Assembly (NCBI GenBank): GCA_036961355.1 | Contig: JBALVL010000001.1 | Coordinates: forward strand, 1 to 64,000 | DNA: 64,000 nucleotides | From: Motiliproteus sp036961355 | GTDB lineage: Bacteria; Pseudomonadota; Gammaproteobacteria; Pseudomonadales; Balneatricaceae | Reading direction: 5' to 3' | In this document: positions 52,367 through 61,277 of the stretch, in pieces | How positions within the stretch are numbered: the first letter of the stretch is position 1 | Layout: each line of letters starts with the position of its first letter | The notes under the pieces: generated by a model | What the model saw: only the letters and a program-made list of their open reading frames with translations | Databases searched by the model: none | What the model was told of the DNA's origin: nothing | Program-made: the position numbers and the translations under genes

Positions 52367-53224
52367 ATGAGCGCTCAGATCATCGACGGCAAAAAAGTCG
52401 CCGCCCAGGTTAGACAGAAAGTAAAAGTAGGCGTTCAACGCCGACAAGAGCAAGGCAAGCGTGCACCCGGACTGGCCGTTGTGCTGATCGGCGCAGACCC
52501 CGCTTCGCAGGTCTATGTTAGCCATAAGCGCCGTGCTTGCGAAGAAGTTGGTATTATTTCTACCGCCTACGATCTGCCCGCCACAACCCCCCAGAACGAA
52601 CTTCTGACGCTAATCGATCAGCTCAATGACACCACCGATATCGATGGCATCCTGGTTCAACTCCCCCTGCCTGCCCATCTTGATTCCAACCAGGTGCTGG
52701 AGCGTATCCGCCCCGACAAAGATGTCGACGGCTTCCACCCCTATAATCTTGGCCGTTTAGCCGCACGAATGCCGGTACTTCGCCCTTGCACACCGAAAGG
52801 CGTAATGACACTACTGGAATCGACCGGTGTCGCAATCCGAGGCCTTGATGCCTGCGTGGTCGGCGCATCTAACATTGTCGGCCGGCCGATGTCACTGGAA
52901 CTGCTACTGGCTGGCGTCACTGTCACTACCACCCACCGCTTTACCAAGAACCTCGATCAGAAAGTCGCGCAGGCTGATATTGTCGTAGTTGGCGTGGGCA
53001 AGCCGGGACTGGTCAAGGGCGAGTGGATCAAAGAAGGTGCCATCGTCATTGATGTCGGCATCAACCGCCTAGATAGCGGCAAATTAGTCGGTGACATTGA
53101 GTACGACAGCGCCGCCAAGCGTGCCGGCTGGATCACACCGGTGCCCGGCGGTGTTGGACCAATGACGGTAGCCACATTGATGGAAAGTACGCTATACGCA
53201 GCAGACGAGCTACACAACGACTGA
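52367..53224 (+). CDS. folD: Methylenetetrahydrofolate dehydrogenase/cyclohydrolase
   Basis: 285 residues, bifunctional enzyme of one-carbon metabolism interconverting 5,10-methylene-, methenyl- and 10-formyl-THF with NADP. It has the active-site YVSHKRRACEEVGI (Tyr and Lys), the signature DVDGFHPYNLGRLA, the NADP loop VVGASNIVGRPM, and the C-terminal ITPVPGGVGPMTVATL. The start is ATG 52367. A bidirectional terminator follows, shared with cysS. Confidence 0.97.
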   Translation: MSAQIIDGKKVAAQVRQKVKVGVQRRQEQGKRAPGLAVVLIGADPASQVYVSHKRRACEEVGIISTAYDLPATTPQNELLTLIDQLNDTTDIDGILVQLPLPAHLDSNQVLERIRPDKDVDGFHPYNLGRLAARMPVLRPCTPKGVMTLLESTGVAIRGLDACVVGASNIVGRPMSLELLLAGVTVTTTHRFTKNLDQKVAQADIVVVGVGKPGLVKGEWIKEGAIVIDVGINRLDSGKLVGDIEYDSAAKRAGWITPVPGGVGPMTVATLMESTLYAADELHND

Positions 53225-53242
53225 CGTTTTTTCACAAGGCAT

Positions 53243-53270
53243 AAAAAAACCGCCATTGGCGGTTTTTTTT
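53243..53270. terminator. Bidirectional terminator between folD and cysS
   Basis: AACCGCC-ATT-GGCGGTT hairpin with seven A before and eight T after, lying between the convergent folD and cysS stops. It serves both strands. Confidence 0.9.
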
Positions 53271-53287
53271 GCTCAAATCACAAGTAA

Positions 53288-54691
53288 CTAGCCCTCGCGT
53301 CGCCAGGTCGTGCTCCCTCCGCGAGCATCATCAAGCACGATACCCTGTGCCTTCAACTCGTCGCGAATACCATCGGCGCGGCCAAAATTCCGATCCTTCT
53401 TGGCCTGAGCCCGTTCGGCAATCAATGCATCGATCGTTTCAGCACCTGGCCCTTCGGCGCTTTGCCCGCCCTGCCCACCTTGTAGATAGACCTCAGGATC
53501 TTGCTGCAGCAAGCCAACAATGGCAGCCAATCGTTTGAGCTGTGACGCCCAACGCCCGGCCAGCACCGCGTCCTGATCTTTGATTTTGTTAATTTCACGG
53601 ACCGCTTCAAACAACACTGACACCGCACCGGCGCTATTAAAATCATCGTCCATTGCCGCTCGAAAACGGCTGTCGAAATCATTCTCCAGCTCACCCTCAT
53701 CAACCAGCGCGACGCCACGCAACGCGTGATAAAAACGATCCAACGCTCCCTTGGCCTCTTTCAGACTGGCTTCGGAGTAATCGATCTGACTGCGGTAGTG
53801 TCCCATGGTCAGAAAATAACGCACCACCTCTGGATCGTAGCTATCGAGAATTTCGCGAATGGTAAAGAAGTTACCCAACGACTTGGACATCTTTTCTTTA
53901 TTAACCCGCACCGCACCGGCGTGCATCCAGGTATTAACGAACTTAACCCCATTGGCCGCTTCACTTTGTGCAATCTCGTTCTCGTGATGCGGGAACGGCA
54001 GGTCGGGACCACCACCGTGGATATCAAAGGTATCACCCAGGCAGCACTTGGACATCGCCGAGCACTCGATATGCCAGCCCGGACGCCCTTCCCCCCAAGG
54101 TGACTGCCAGCTGACCTCGCCCGGCTTGGCCGCTTTCCACAGCACAAAATCGAACGGATTCTCTTTTGATTCGTTAACCTCGACCCGCGCACCCGCCTGC
54201 ATATCATCGAGATTACGGTTGGTTAGCTTGCCGTAACCGTCGAACTTATCGACCCGGTAATAGACGTCGCCATTATCGGCAGCATAAGCAAAACCCTTGT
54301 CGATCAAGGCTTCATTCATGGCGATGATCTGCGACATATGCGCGGTCGCACGCGGCTCTTCTGTCGGCGACAGCACACCCAAGCGCGCTTCATCTTCGTG
54401 CATGGCGGCGATAAAACGCTCGGTCAGGTTGTCACAGCTCTCGTCATTTTCACTGGCACGCCTAATGATCTTGTCGTCGACGTCGGTAATATTGCGTACG
54501 TAATGGACGTCGTAGCCGCTGGCGCGCAGGTAACGGGTAATCACATCAAACGCTACCAACACCCGCGCATGGCCCAGATGGCAGTAGTCATATACCGTCA
54601 TGCCGCAGACATACATCCGGATCTTGCCCGGCTCGATCGGGGTGAAAACTTCTTTCTGGCGGGTCAGCGTGTTGTAGATCTGTAAACTCAT
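53288..54691 (-). CDS. cysS: Cysteinyl-tRNA synthetase
   Basis: 467 residues, class I synthetase. The zinc site begins in MYVCGMTVYDYCHLGHARV, which includes the HIGH-type HLGHA. The KMSKS loop is EKMSKSLGNFFTI, and further zinc ligands are in WHIECSAMSKC and FPHHENEIAQ. The start ATG 54691 (MSLQIYNTL) matches CysS; an ATG six codons upstream is open. The heptanucleotide repeat upstream of the start is noted separately. Confidence 0.97.
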   Translation of the reverse strand: MSLQIYNTLTRQKEVFTPIEPGKIRMYVCGMTVYDYCHLGHARVLVAFDVITRYLRASGYDVHYVRNITDVDDKIIRRASENDESCDNLTERFIAAMHEDEARLGVLSPTEEPRATAHMSQIIAMNEALIDKGFAYAADNGDVYYRVDKFDGYGKLTNRNLDDMQAGARVEVNESKENPFDFVLWKAAKPGEVSWQSPWGEGRPGWHIECSAMSKCCLGDTFDIHGGGPDLPFPHHENEIAQSEAANGVKFVNTWMHAGAVRVNKEKMSKSLGNFFTIREILDSYDPEVVRYFLTMGHYRSQIDYSEASLKEAKGALDRFYHALRGVALVDEGELENDFDSRFRAAMDDDFNSAGAVSVLFEAVREINKIKDQDAVLAGRWASQLKRLAAIVGLLQQDPEVYLQGGQGGQSAEGPGAETIDALIAERAQAKKDRNFGRADGIRDELKAQGIVLDDARGGSTTWRREG

Positions 54692-54712
54692 GGTCTTTTC
54701 TATTCTCATCCG

Positions 54713-54732
54713 TTAGCGGTTAGCGGTTAGCG
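54713..54732. repeat. Tandem heptanucleotide repeat TTAGCGG (about 2.9 copies)
   Basis: TTAGCGG is repeated two full times plus six bases, directly in front of cysS in its 5' leader or promoter. Short tandem repeats like this can change copy number by slippage. Confidence 0.7.
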
Positions 54733-54829
54733 CAACTTTTTTTGAGGGAGAAGAAGGGCGCGGTAAAACCAATACCTGCCGATTTTTTTCTCTCAGGTAT
54801 TTCTTCACCTAACTATATTATTGGCCCAA

Positions 54830-56533
54830 CTATTTATTAGCCCAGGTATCACGCAGACCGATGGTCTTGTTAAACACCGGTTGCTCGGCGTTATGATTGT
54901 AACGATCGGCAACAAAGTAACCCTCACGCTCAAACTGGAAACGCGACTCGGGCTCAGCCTGCGCCAGGCCCGGTTCAACCCAGCAGTTCTTTAGCTCGGT
55001 GAAAGAATCGGCATTAAAATGCTGCATAAAATCTGTTTCGCTGCCGTCCTTAGGTGCAGCATCGGGCGCCGGATGGTTAAACAACCGGTCATAAACCCGT
55101 ACAGTCGCTTGTTTGCCTTCGGTGGCCGATACCCAATGGATCACACCGCGCGGCTTCATCCCCTCGGGTGGGTTCTCTCCAACGGTGCCCGGCACCAAGC
55201 TGGTGCGGATCTCGACGATCGCTCCGGCATCATCTTTGATCACTTCATCGGCCCTGATCACGTAAGCACCGCGCAGACGCACGTACTCACCCAGCACCAG
55301 CCGTTTGAACTTCTTGCGTGATAGTGTGGTGTCTTCGCTGAAGTCGGCCCGGTCGATATACAACTCGGCGGTAAAAGGTAACTGACGCCGCCCCAGATCG
55401 ATCTTCGGGTGAGCAGGCGCATCCATGGTCTGTACCGCACCGTCGATATGCTCGGCAAAGTTGCTCACCACGACCTTAATCGGGTCGAGCACACACATCG
55501 CCCGCGGCGCGTTTTTATCGAGATCATCTCGGATCGCAAACTCCAGCTGGGCGATATCTACCACACCACCGGCCTTGGCAACCGGCAGCGAGTTACAGAA
55601 ATTACGCAACGATGCCGCAGTAAACCCGCGACGACGTAGACCCGAGATGGTCGGCATCCGAGGGTCATCCCAACCCGATACCGCCTGTTCGTCGACTAAC
55701 TGTTTGAGTTTACGTTTGCTGGTGACCGTGTAGTTCAGATTGAGCCGGCCAAACTCATATTGAGCGGGCTTACTGGGAACCGGCAGGTTTTCCAGAAACC
55801 ATTCGTACAACGGCCGGTGATCGGCGAACTCCATGGTGCAGATCGAATGGGTAACACCCTCTATCGCGTCTTCCTGACCGTGGGCAAAATCGTAGGTCGG
55901 GTAGATATTCCACTTGTCACCGGTCTGATGGTGGTGTTGCTTACGAATGCGATAGAGCATCGGGTCGCGCAGGTTCATGTTCGGTGAGGTCATATCGATA
56001 TTGGCGCGTAATGACTTCGAACCCTCGTCGAATTCACCCTGCTTCATCCGTTCAAGAAGATCGAGGTTTTCTTCGACCGAACGCTGGCGGAACGGACTCG
56101 GCTTGCCCGGCTTGGTCGCCCAGCCACGGTATTCACTGGCTTGCTCGGCCGAGAGGTCGCAGACATAAGCGTTACCTTGGCGGATCAGGTGCTGCGCCCA
56201 GCTATAAAATTGATCAAAATAATCAGAGGCATAGCGAACTTCTTTATTCCACTCGAACCCCAGCCACTTGACGTCGGCCTTGATCGCGTCGACAAACTCC
56301 TGCTCCTCTTTGGAAGGATTAGTATCGTCAAAACGCAAGTTACAAGCACCGCCAAACTGCTCTGCAAGACCAAAATTGACACAGATCGATTTGGCATGAC
56401 CGATATGCAAATAGCCGTTGGGCTCGGGCGGAAAGCGGGTCAGAATCTTGCTGTGCTTACCGCTTTTAATGTCTTCATCGATAATCTGTGCGATGAAATT
56501 GGAGACCTGAGATGAAGTTTCTGGAGAGCTCAT
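54830..56533 (-). CDS. glnS: Glutaminyl-tRNA synthetase
   Basis: 567 residues, class I synthetase found in gammaproteobacteria. The HIGH motif is RFPPEPNGYLHIGHAKSICV, FDDTNPSKEEQEFVDAIK follows, and the KMSKS-type loop reads VTSKRKLKQLV. The anticodon-binding beta-barrels are complete to the C-terminus (NKTIGLRDTWANK). The start ATG 56533 (MSSPETSS) has AGAAGG 5 nt upstream; the long open extension to 56695 is not conserved. It lies upstream of cysS. Confidence 0.97.
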   Translation of the reverse strand: MSSPETSSQVSNFIAQIIDEDIKSGKHSKILTRFPPEPNGYLHIGHAKSICVNFGLAEQFGGACNLRFDDTNPSKEEQEFVDAIKADVKWLGFEWNKEVRYASDYFDQFYSWAQHLIRQGNAYVCDLSAEQASEYRGWATKPGKPSPFRQRSVEENLDLLERMKQGEFDEGSKSLRANIDMTSPNMNLRDPMLYRIRKQHHHQTGDKWNIYPTYDFAHGQEDAIEGVTHSICTMEFADHRPLYEWFLENLPVPSKPAQYEFGRLNLNYTVTSKRKLKQLVDEQAVSGWDDPRMPTISGLRRRGFTAASLRNFCNSLPVAKAGGVVDIAQLEFAIRDDLDKNAPRAMCVLDPIKVVVSNFAEHIDGAVQTMDAPAHPKIDLGRRQLPFTAELYIDRADFSEDTTLSRKKFKRLVLGEYVRLRGAYVIRADEVIKDDAGAIVEIRTSLVPGTVGENPPEGMKPRGVIHWVSATEGKQATVRVYDRLFNHPAPDAAPKDGSETDFMQHFNADSFTELKNCWVEPGLAQAEPESRFQFEREGYFVADRYNHNAEQPVFNKTIGLRDTWANK

Positions 56534-56851
56534 AACGCCTTCTGACTGTTCAAACTGGATGTAAACGAAGCTCCGCGCCCCGAACCCGGGACCACAGAGG
56601 CCATAAAAAGCCCGACAGTATACCCTGACTGACTGACACAAGGGAGAGAGCCGCAGCGATTGCCTTGATTCAAGCCAAAGCCTGAAAACACACACTAGCC
56701 CCCAGAAAAATACCCCGCCACTACCTCGTAACCATTCCTTCTCTATCTTTCTTTAACTCGATCAAAAACCAGAAATCACATAGTGATAATAAATCAATTA
56801 TTAATTAGAATCCGCCTCCATAAATTCAACCAGGATAGAAAGGAATCTGGA
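56534..56851. other. Divergent glnS/DRR-protein region
   Basis: 318 bases without a gene. The second half, towards the + strand gene, is AT-rich, with a possible -10 TAGAAT at 56806-56811 but a poor -35. I see no other element. Confidence 0.4.
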
Positions 56852-57007
56852 ATGGACGTTCAACACCAGCCTCAGCTACACAAAAATCGCCGTAATCCGG
56901 CCGACCGCCGCCAACAAGCCGATCGCAGAGCCGAAGCTCGTTTTCATCCTGATCGACCTGACCGTCGCCAACAGGTCGACCGTCGCCACCTCGACCGCAA
57001 TTCATAG
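56852..57007 (+). CDS. Small Arg/Asp/Gln-rich protein with DRR repeats
   Basis: 51 residues starting MDVQHQPQLHKNRRNPADRR. The motif DRRQQxDRR occurs twice (ADRRQQADRR and PDRRQQVDRR), and about one quarter of all residues are Arg. No hydrophobic core is evident, so it is probably unfolded or folds on binding nucleic acid or membrane. AAAGGA sits 7 nt before ATG 56852, and an AT-rich promoter-like stretch precedes it; both support real expression. It is followed by a weak hairpin. I do not recognise a characterised family. Confidence 0.6.
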   Translation: MDVQHQPQLHKNRRNPADRRQQADRRAEARFHPDRPDRRQQVDRRHLDRNS

Positions 57008-57044
57008 CTGCCCTCTATACGCCAAGATCATTTTGTAAGTTTGT

Positions 57045-57067
57045 TACCGGCCCCAAAAAAGCCGGTA
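57045..57067 (+). terminator. Weak hairpin after DRR-protein gene
   Basis: TACCGGC / GCCGGTA arms around an A-rich loop, 38 bp after the stop. There is no T-tract, so termination is uncertain. Confidence 0.4.
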
Positions 57068-57274
57068 GCAGCACCGAACTCGGTCCCTCCTGTTTTATGC
57101 TCTGCCTTACACCTCATGTTTTCGCTCTGCTTTCACCTCTTGTCATCTGCCCCTCCCTCAACGCAACACAACGCGCCAATCGACCATTCAAATAGCGCAA
57201 ATACTTGACAGCGCAAGGCTTGCATGGCATCTAACAGTCTCGAAAAATTGATCCACTTGATAGAGACGAAATCT

Positions 57275-57913
57275 GTGAAAAAATTGTTCTGCTGCCTATT
57301 ACTCTGCTGCTCCGGTTTCAGCACCCAACTATTGGCAAATACGGCCGAAGCTACCTCAAAGAGCCTCCCCGAAACGCCCCCCAGTGAAGCAACAGCACCG
57401 GAAATCGATCCCAATGCCACCCCCACAAAAGTACGGCTTGAGACTAACGTTGGTAATATCGTCATCCAACTCAATGCCAAAAAAGCACCGGAGAGCGTCA
57501 GTAACTTTCTAGCCTACGTTGCAGCCGACTACTACGATGGACTGATCTTCCACCGGGTAATCAACGGTTTCATGATTCAAGGCGGCGGCTTCGACAGCGA
57601 TATGGCAAAGCGCCCTACCCACCCACCCATTCGTAATGAATCAGACAACAACCTAAGCAACCGCATCGGCACCATCGCAATGGCCCGCACCAGCGACCCT
57701 CACAGCGCGACGGCCCAGTTCTTTATCAACGTAAACAACAACAGCAATCTGGATTACGCTCCCGGTCGCTGGGGTTACGCAGTCTTTGGTGAGATAGTTG
57801 AAGGGATGAACGTGGTCAATCAGATCAAACAAGCCAGCACCACCCGCCACAACGGTTACAGTGACGTCCCCGCGCGGCCAATCATTATCCTTGATGCCGT
57901 AGCGCTGCCATAA
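57275..57913 (+). CDS. Periplasmic cyclophilin-type peptidyl-prolyl isomerase
   Basis: 212 residues. I start at GTG 57275, which gives a clear signal peptide (MKKLFCCLLLCCSGFSTQLL, ending near LANTAEA), then a Pro/Thr-rich spacer and a cyclophilin domain (about 50-210). Catalytic-site segments are FHRVINGFMIQGGGF (Arg and Phe), AMARTSDPHSATAQFFINV and GRWGYAVFGEIVEGM. A PpiA (RotA)-like role in folding of exported proteins is inferred. The frame is open up to 57224, but that start would bury the signal peptide. It precedes a cytoplasmic paralogue, ppiB. Confidence 0.9.
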   Translation: MKKLFCCLLLCCSGFSTQLLANTAEATSKSLPETPPSEATAPEIDPNATPTKVRLETNVGNIVIQLNAKKAPESVSNFLAYVAADYYDGLIFHRVINGFMIQGGGFDSDMAKRPTHPPIRNESDNNLSNRIGTIAMARTSDPHSATAQFFINVNNNSNLDYAPGRWGYAVFGEIVEGMNVVNQIKQASTTRHNGYSDVPARPIIILDAVALP

Positions 57914-58043
57914 GTACGACACATCAGCACCGATCGCCGCTTCGATTCCCATTGACGAAGCGGCAATCTATAATCACCGCTGACTTCGCGCTGCGTCGGT
58001 CGACCATCGCTGTTAGCAACCACGCGTATATAAGGAAACAATT

Positions 58044-58538
58044 ATGATCACCCTGCACACAAACTTTGGTGACATCCAGATCGAACTCGATACTGAGAAA
58101 GCACCTAAAACTTGCGCCAACTTTCAGGAGTATGTTCGCTCCGGTTTCTTTGACGGTACTATTTTCCACCGGGTTATTGACGGGTTCATGGTCCAAGGCG
58201 GCGGTTTTGAGCCAGGCATGCAACAGAAAGAGACTCTAGCCCCGATTGAAAACGAGGCTGACAACGGACTTACCAATGAGATCGGCACCCTGGCTATGGC
58301 CCGCACCATGGACCCGCACAGCGCTACCGCGCAATTTTTTATCAACGTAGGTAACAACACCTTCCTTGATCACACTGGCAAGAGCTCAGAAGGCTGGGGC
58401 TATGCGGTTTTCGGAAAAGTCTCCGACGGCATGGATGTGATTGAGCAGATCAAAGCGACTAAAACTACCAGCCGCGCAGGTCATCAGGACGTCCCGGTTG
58501 ATGATGTTGTAATCACCTCCGCCGAGATCAGCGAGTAA
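58044..58538 (+). CDS. ppiB: Cytoplasmic cyclophilin PpiB
   Basis: 164 residues, peptidyl-prolyl cis-trans isomerase B without signal peptide. The active-site segments are FHRVIDGFMVQGGGF, MARTMDPHSATAQFFINVG and GWGYAVFGKVSDGMDV, all intact. AAGGAAAC precedes ATG 58044. It is 13 bp before lpxH, so the two form an operon; this glnS-ppiB-lpxH neighbourhood is conserved in Pseudomonas-like genomes. Confidence 0.97.
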   Translation: MITLHTNFGDIQIELDTEKAPKTCANFQEYVRSGFFDGTIFHRVIDGFMVQGGGFEPGMQQKETLAPIENEADNGLTNEIGTLAMARTMDPHSATAQFFINVGNNTFLDHTGKSSEGWGYAVFGKVSDGMDVIEQIKATKTTSRAGHQDVPVDDVVITSAEISE

Positions 58539-58551
58539 GCCGGTCACCCCT

Positions 58552-59280
58552 ATGACCACGCTATTTATCTCAGACCTGCACCTGCAGATCGAACGCCCGC
58601 ATATATCGCGGGCTTTTTTTGATTTTCTCAACCAGCAGGCACAAGGCGCCGAAGCGCTCTATATTCTTGGTGATTTCTTTAATGTCTGGCTCGGCGACGA
58701 TAACCACACATCGTTATCTGACGAAGTGGCGCAGCGATTAAAACAACTTAGCCAACAAGGCACCAAGATCTATCTGATGCACGGCAATCGGGATTTCTTG
58801 ATTGGTCATAGTTACTGTCATCAAGCGGGAGCCACCCTGCTCGATGACCCCACTGTCATTGAGCTCTACGGCACTCCTGTGTTGCTGATGCACGGTGATA
58901 GCCTGTGTCTGCAAGATATCTCCTACCAACGCTATCGCAAGATCATTCGCAGCCGCTTTATCAGCGCCTTGCAACACATCATACCGCTGTCACTGCGGCT
59001 TCGTATCGCTGGCAGCATTCAGGGTAAAAGCAAAAAAGCCAAGATTTACAAATCGGCCCAGATCATGGACGTCACCCCCGACGAAGTGAATCGACAGTTC
59101 CAGCAACACAGCCTGACAAGCATGGTACACGGCCATACTCACCGGCCTGCCATACATCAAGACCAGCAACAACAACGCATCGTACTCGGTGACTGGGAAC
59201 AACAAGGCTGGTACCTGAGTTGGCACCCAGACGGTAGTCATCAACTACTCTCTTTTGATATCGACCCCGATAGCGCTTAA
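58552..59280 (+). CDS. lpxH: UDP-2,3-diacylglucosamine diphosphatase LpxH
   Basis: 242 residues, calcineurin-like phosphoesterase that cleaves UDP-2,3-diacylglucosamine to lipid X in lipid A biosynthesis. Metal ligands are in FISDLHLQIERP (DxH), LGDFFNVWLGDD (GDxxD), MHGNRDFLIGHSY (GNRD) and MVHGHTHRPAIH (GHTH). Membrane-associated on the cytoplasmic side. The start is ATG 58552, after the ppiB stop. Confidence 0.97.
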   Translation: MTTLFISDLHLQIERPHISRAFFDFLNQQAQGAEALYILGDFFNVWLGDDNHTSLSDEVAQRLKQLSQQGTKIYLMHGNRDFLIGHSYCHQAGATLLDDPTVIELYGTPVLLMHGDSLCLQDISYQRYRKIIRSRFISALQHIIPLSLRLRIAGSIQGKSKKAKIYKSAQIMDVTPDEVNRQFQQHSLTSMVHGHTHRPAIHQDQQQQRIVLGDWEQQGWYLSWHPDGSHQLLSFDIDPDSA

Positions 59281-59347
59281 CGTCAGCAGATGTAAACACC
59301 GACTAATCTGAGTATGCTATTGATCCAAATAGTAGGATGTATTGGTC

Positions 59348-60262
59348 ATGACCCTCTCCTCGCCGCCATCACAATTAGAGTCTCTGCTGCTCACTGCACT
59401 CGATCAAACCGCCGATGGCATCGGTATTTTGAGCCCCGATGACCAAGTCATTTATGCTAACAAACACTTTGCCGCGCTGTTTTGCGATCAACCCGATAGC
59501 TTAATAGGCAAGACCTTTAATCAGAAAATCATCCAGACCCACCGGGCCCCTGACGGCCTCAACATCGAAACGGACAATATCGATGACTGGCTGGCCTATG
59601 CTAATAGCAAACGTAGAAAACAACCCTTTCGCTCCATTGAAATCGATACCAAAGACGGACGATGGATGCTGCTCAGCGAACAGATACTTGATGACGGCCA
59701 TATGCTGGTCTATTTCACCGATATTAGTCATCAGAAACAAGACGAGAAGCAGCTCAGACAGCTGACCAACCGGCTGCAATATCAAGCTGATACTGACGAG
59801 TTGACCGGCACTAACAATCGACGAAATTTTCTCAAACAGACGCAGCTGCAGCTCGAACACAATCGCCGGCAACAAACGCCCTGCGCTTTACTGCTGCTCG
59901 ACATAGACCACTTCAAACAGATCAATGATCGTTACGGTCACCCCGGTGGCGACCAAGTACTGATCGATATGGTCACCGTCTTTCAACAAGCCCTACGCTC
60001 CTACGACATCCTTGGACGGATCGGCGGTGAAGAGTTCGCTGTATTCGTACCTGAGGCTGACGCCCGGACCGCACTTAACATCGCTGAACGGATTCGCATT
60101 GCGGTCAACCAGTGGCCATTTGAATACCAACAACAAGACATCAACATCACGATATCGATAGGTCTGGTCAGCGACGATGGCAGCCATGATCTGCAGACGC
60201 TGTTCAAGCATGCCGACAAGGCGCTCTACCAAGCCAAAGACAATGGTCGTTGCTACCACTAA
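59348..60262 (+). CDS. PAS-GGDEF diguanylate cyclase
   Basis: 304 residues, no membrane segment. An N-terminal PAS sensor domain (about 15-130; ALDQTADGIGILSPDDQVIY, KTFNQKIIQ) is linked by a short coiled coil to a GGDEF domain (about 140-304). The active-site motif is GGEEF, and RSYD stands five residues before it, matching the RxxD inhibitory site. LLLDIDHFKQINDRYGHPGGD holds the metal ligand. So it should make cyclic di-GMP with product feedback. The start is ATG 59348; a TTG at 59342 precedes it. Confidence 0.92.
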   Translation: MTLSSPPSQLESLLLTALDQTADGIGILSPDDQVIYANKHFAALFCDQPDSLIGKTFNQKIIQTHRAPDGLNIETDNIDDWLAYANSKRRKQPFRSIEIDTKDGRWMLLSEQILDDGHMLVYFTDISHQKQDEKQLRQLTNRLQYQADTDELTGTNNRRNFLKQTQLQLEHNRRQQTPCALLLLDIDHFKQINDRYGHPGGDQVLIDMVTVFQQALRSYDILGRIGGEEFAVFVPEADARTALNIAERIRIAVNQWPFEYQQQDINITISIGLVSDDGSHDLQTLFKHADKALYQAKDNGRCYH

Positions 60263-60355
60263 AAACAGCATAGAAGGCAGGAGCTGTGCTATAACGTGAT
60301 GCTACTCATGCCCTTACACTCGCAAGTATCAGGACACCTGTTGACGGAGCCAACT

Positions 60356-61222
60356 ATGACCCCAAAAGAACTTATCGATGGCATTGACCAACTGGTATCA
60401 CTGCCAGACGTTGTTATCCGGGTCAACGAGCTGATCGAATCAGACACCTCCACGATCGAAGAGATCGGCGAGGTGATCAACCATGATCCGGCACTGTCAG
60501 CGCAACTGTTAAAGCTGGTCAACAGTGCATTTTATGGTTTCCCATCGCAGGTTGACTCGATCGCCAGAGCGATCAACCTGATCGGCACGCTGGAGCTACG
60601 CTCGCTGATATTCGCATCTTCGGCAGCCGAGGTGTTTAACAACATATCCACCGACCTGATCGACATGAACAGCTTTTGGCATCGCAGTGTTTATAGCGGT
60701 CTGATCGCAAAAAAACTGGCGTCAATCACCCATCGTACCAAAGGTGAGACCCAATTCCTGACCGGTCTGTTTCACGACATCGGCCGGCTGATTTTGCTCA
60801 CACAATTACCGAAGGAGTACGAAGAGCTGCTCGAAGCATCACGTGCCCGCGATGCAAAACTCGAAGTCCTGGAACATGAGTGGCTGGGATTCAGCGCCTC
60901 CGAATTAGGCGCGGAATTACTAGAACACTGGCACCTACCGGCACGGCTATGGGTCCCGGTCAAATATCAGCATAACCCCGAAGCCAGCGACAGCTTCGTC
61001 AACGAATGTCATCTGTTAAATCTGGCCCTACAGGTCACCAACTGCATGGAGCCTGAAGTCAAAGACGGTCAAATCAAGCAACACCTTGATCAACTCGATT
61101 CTATTGCCCTGGACGATTTTGCTCTTAGCCTTGACGATCTCAATACCGTAGCGCTGGAGACCAATATCGAAGCCCTTGAGGTGTTAAGCATCATCAGTCC
61201 GGGCGCGGCAATGATCTACTAA
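60356..61222 (+). CDS. HDOD domain protein
   Basis: 288 residues, an HDOD domain over most of the length (ELIDGIDQLVSLPDVVIRVN, INHDPALSAQLLKLVNSAFY, SIARAINLIGTLELRSLIF) with the HD pair in LTGLFHDIGRLILL. HDOD proteins are usually regulatory scaffolds in signalling rather than enzymes. It starts at ATG 60356, 6 nt after GGAG. It follows the diguanylate cyclase after 93 bp on the same strand, so a link to cyclic di-GMP signalling is possible but not shown. Confidence 0.9.
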   Translation: MTPKELIDGIDQLVSLPDVVIRVNELIESDTSTIEEIGEVINHDPALSAQLLKLVNSAFYGFPSQVDSIARAINLIGTLELRSLIFASSAAEVFNNISTDLIDMNSFWHRSVYSGLIAKKLASITHRTKGETQFLTGLFHDIGRLILLTQLPKEYEELLEASRARDAKLEVLEHEWLGFSASELGAELLEHWHLPARLWVPVKYQHNPEASDSFVNECHLLNLALQVTNCMEPEVKDGQIKQHLDQLDSIALDDFALSLDDLNTVALETNIEALEVLSIISPGAAMIY

Positions 61223-61277
61223 CAACGACCTGCCCACGCCCTGCTAACAACGACCTCTCACAGTACCGGAAACCCTG

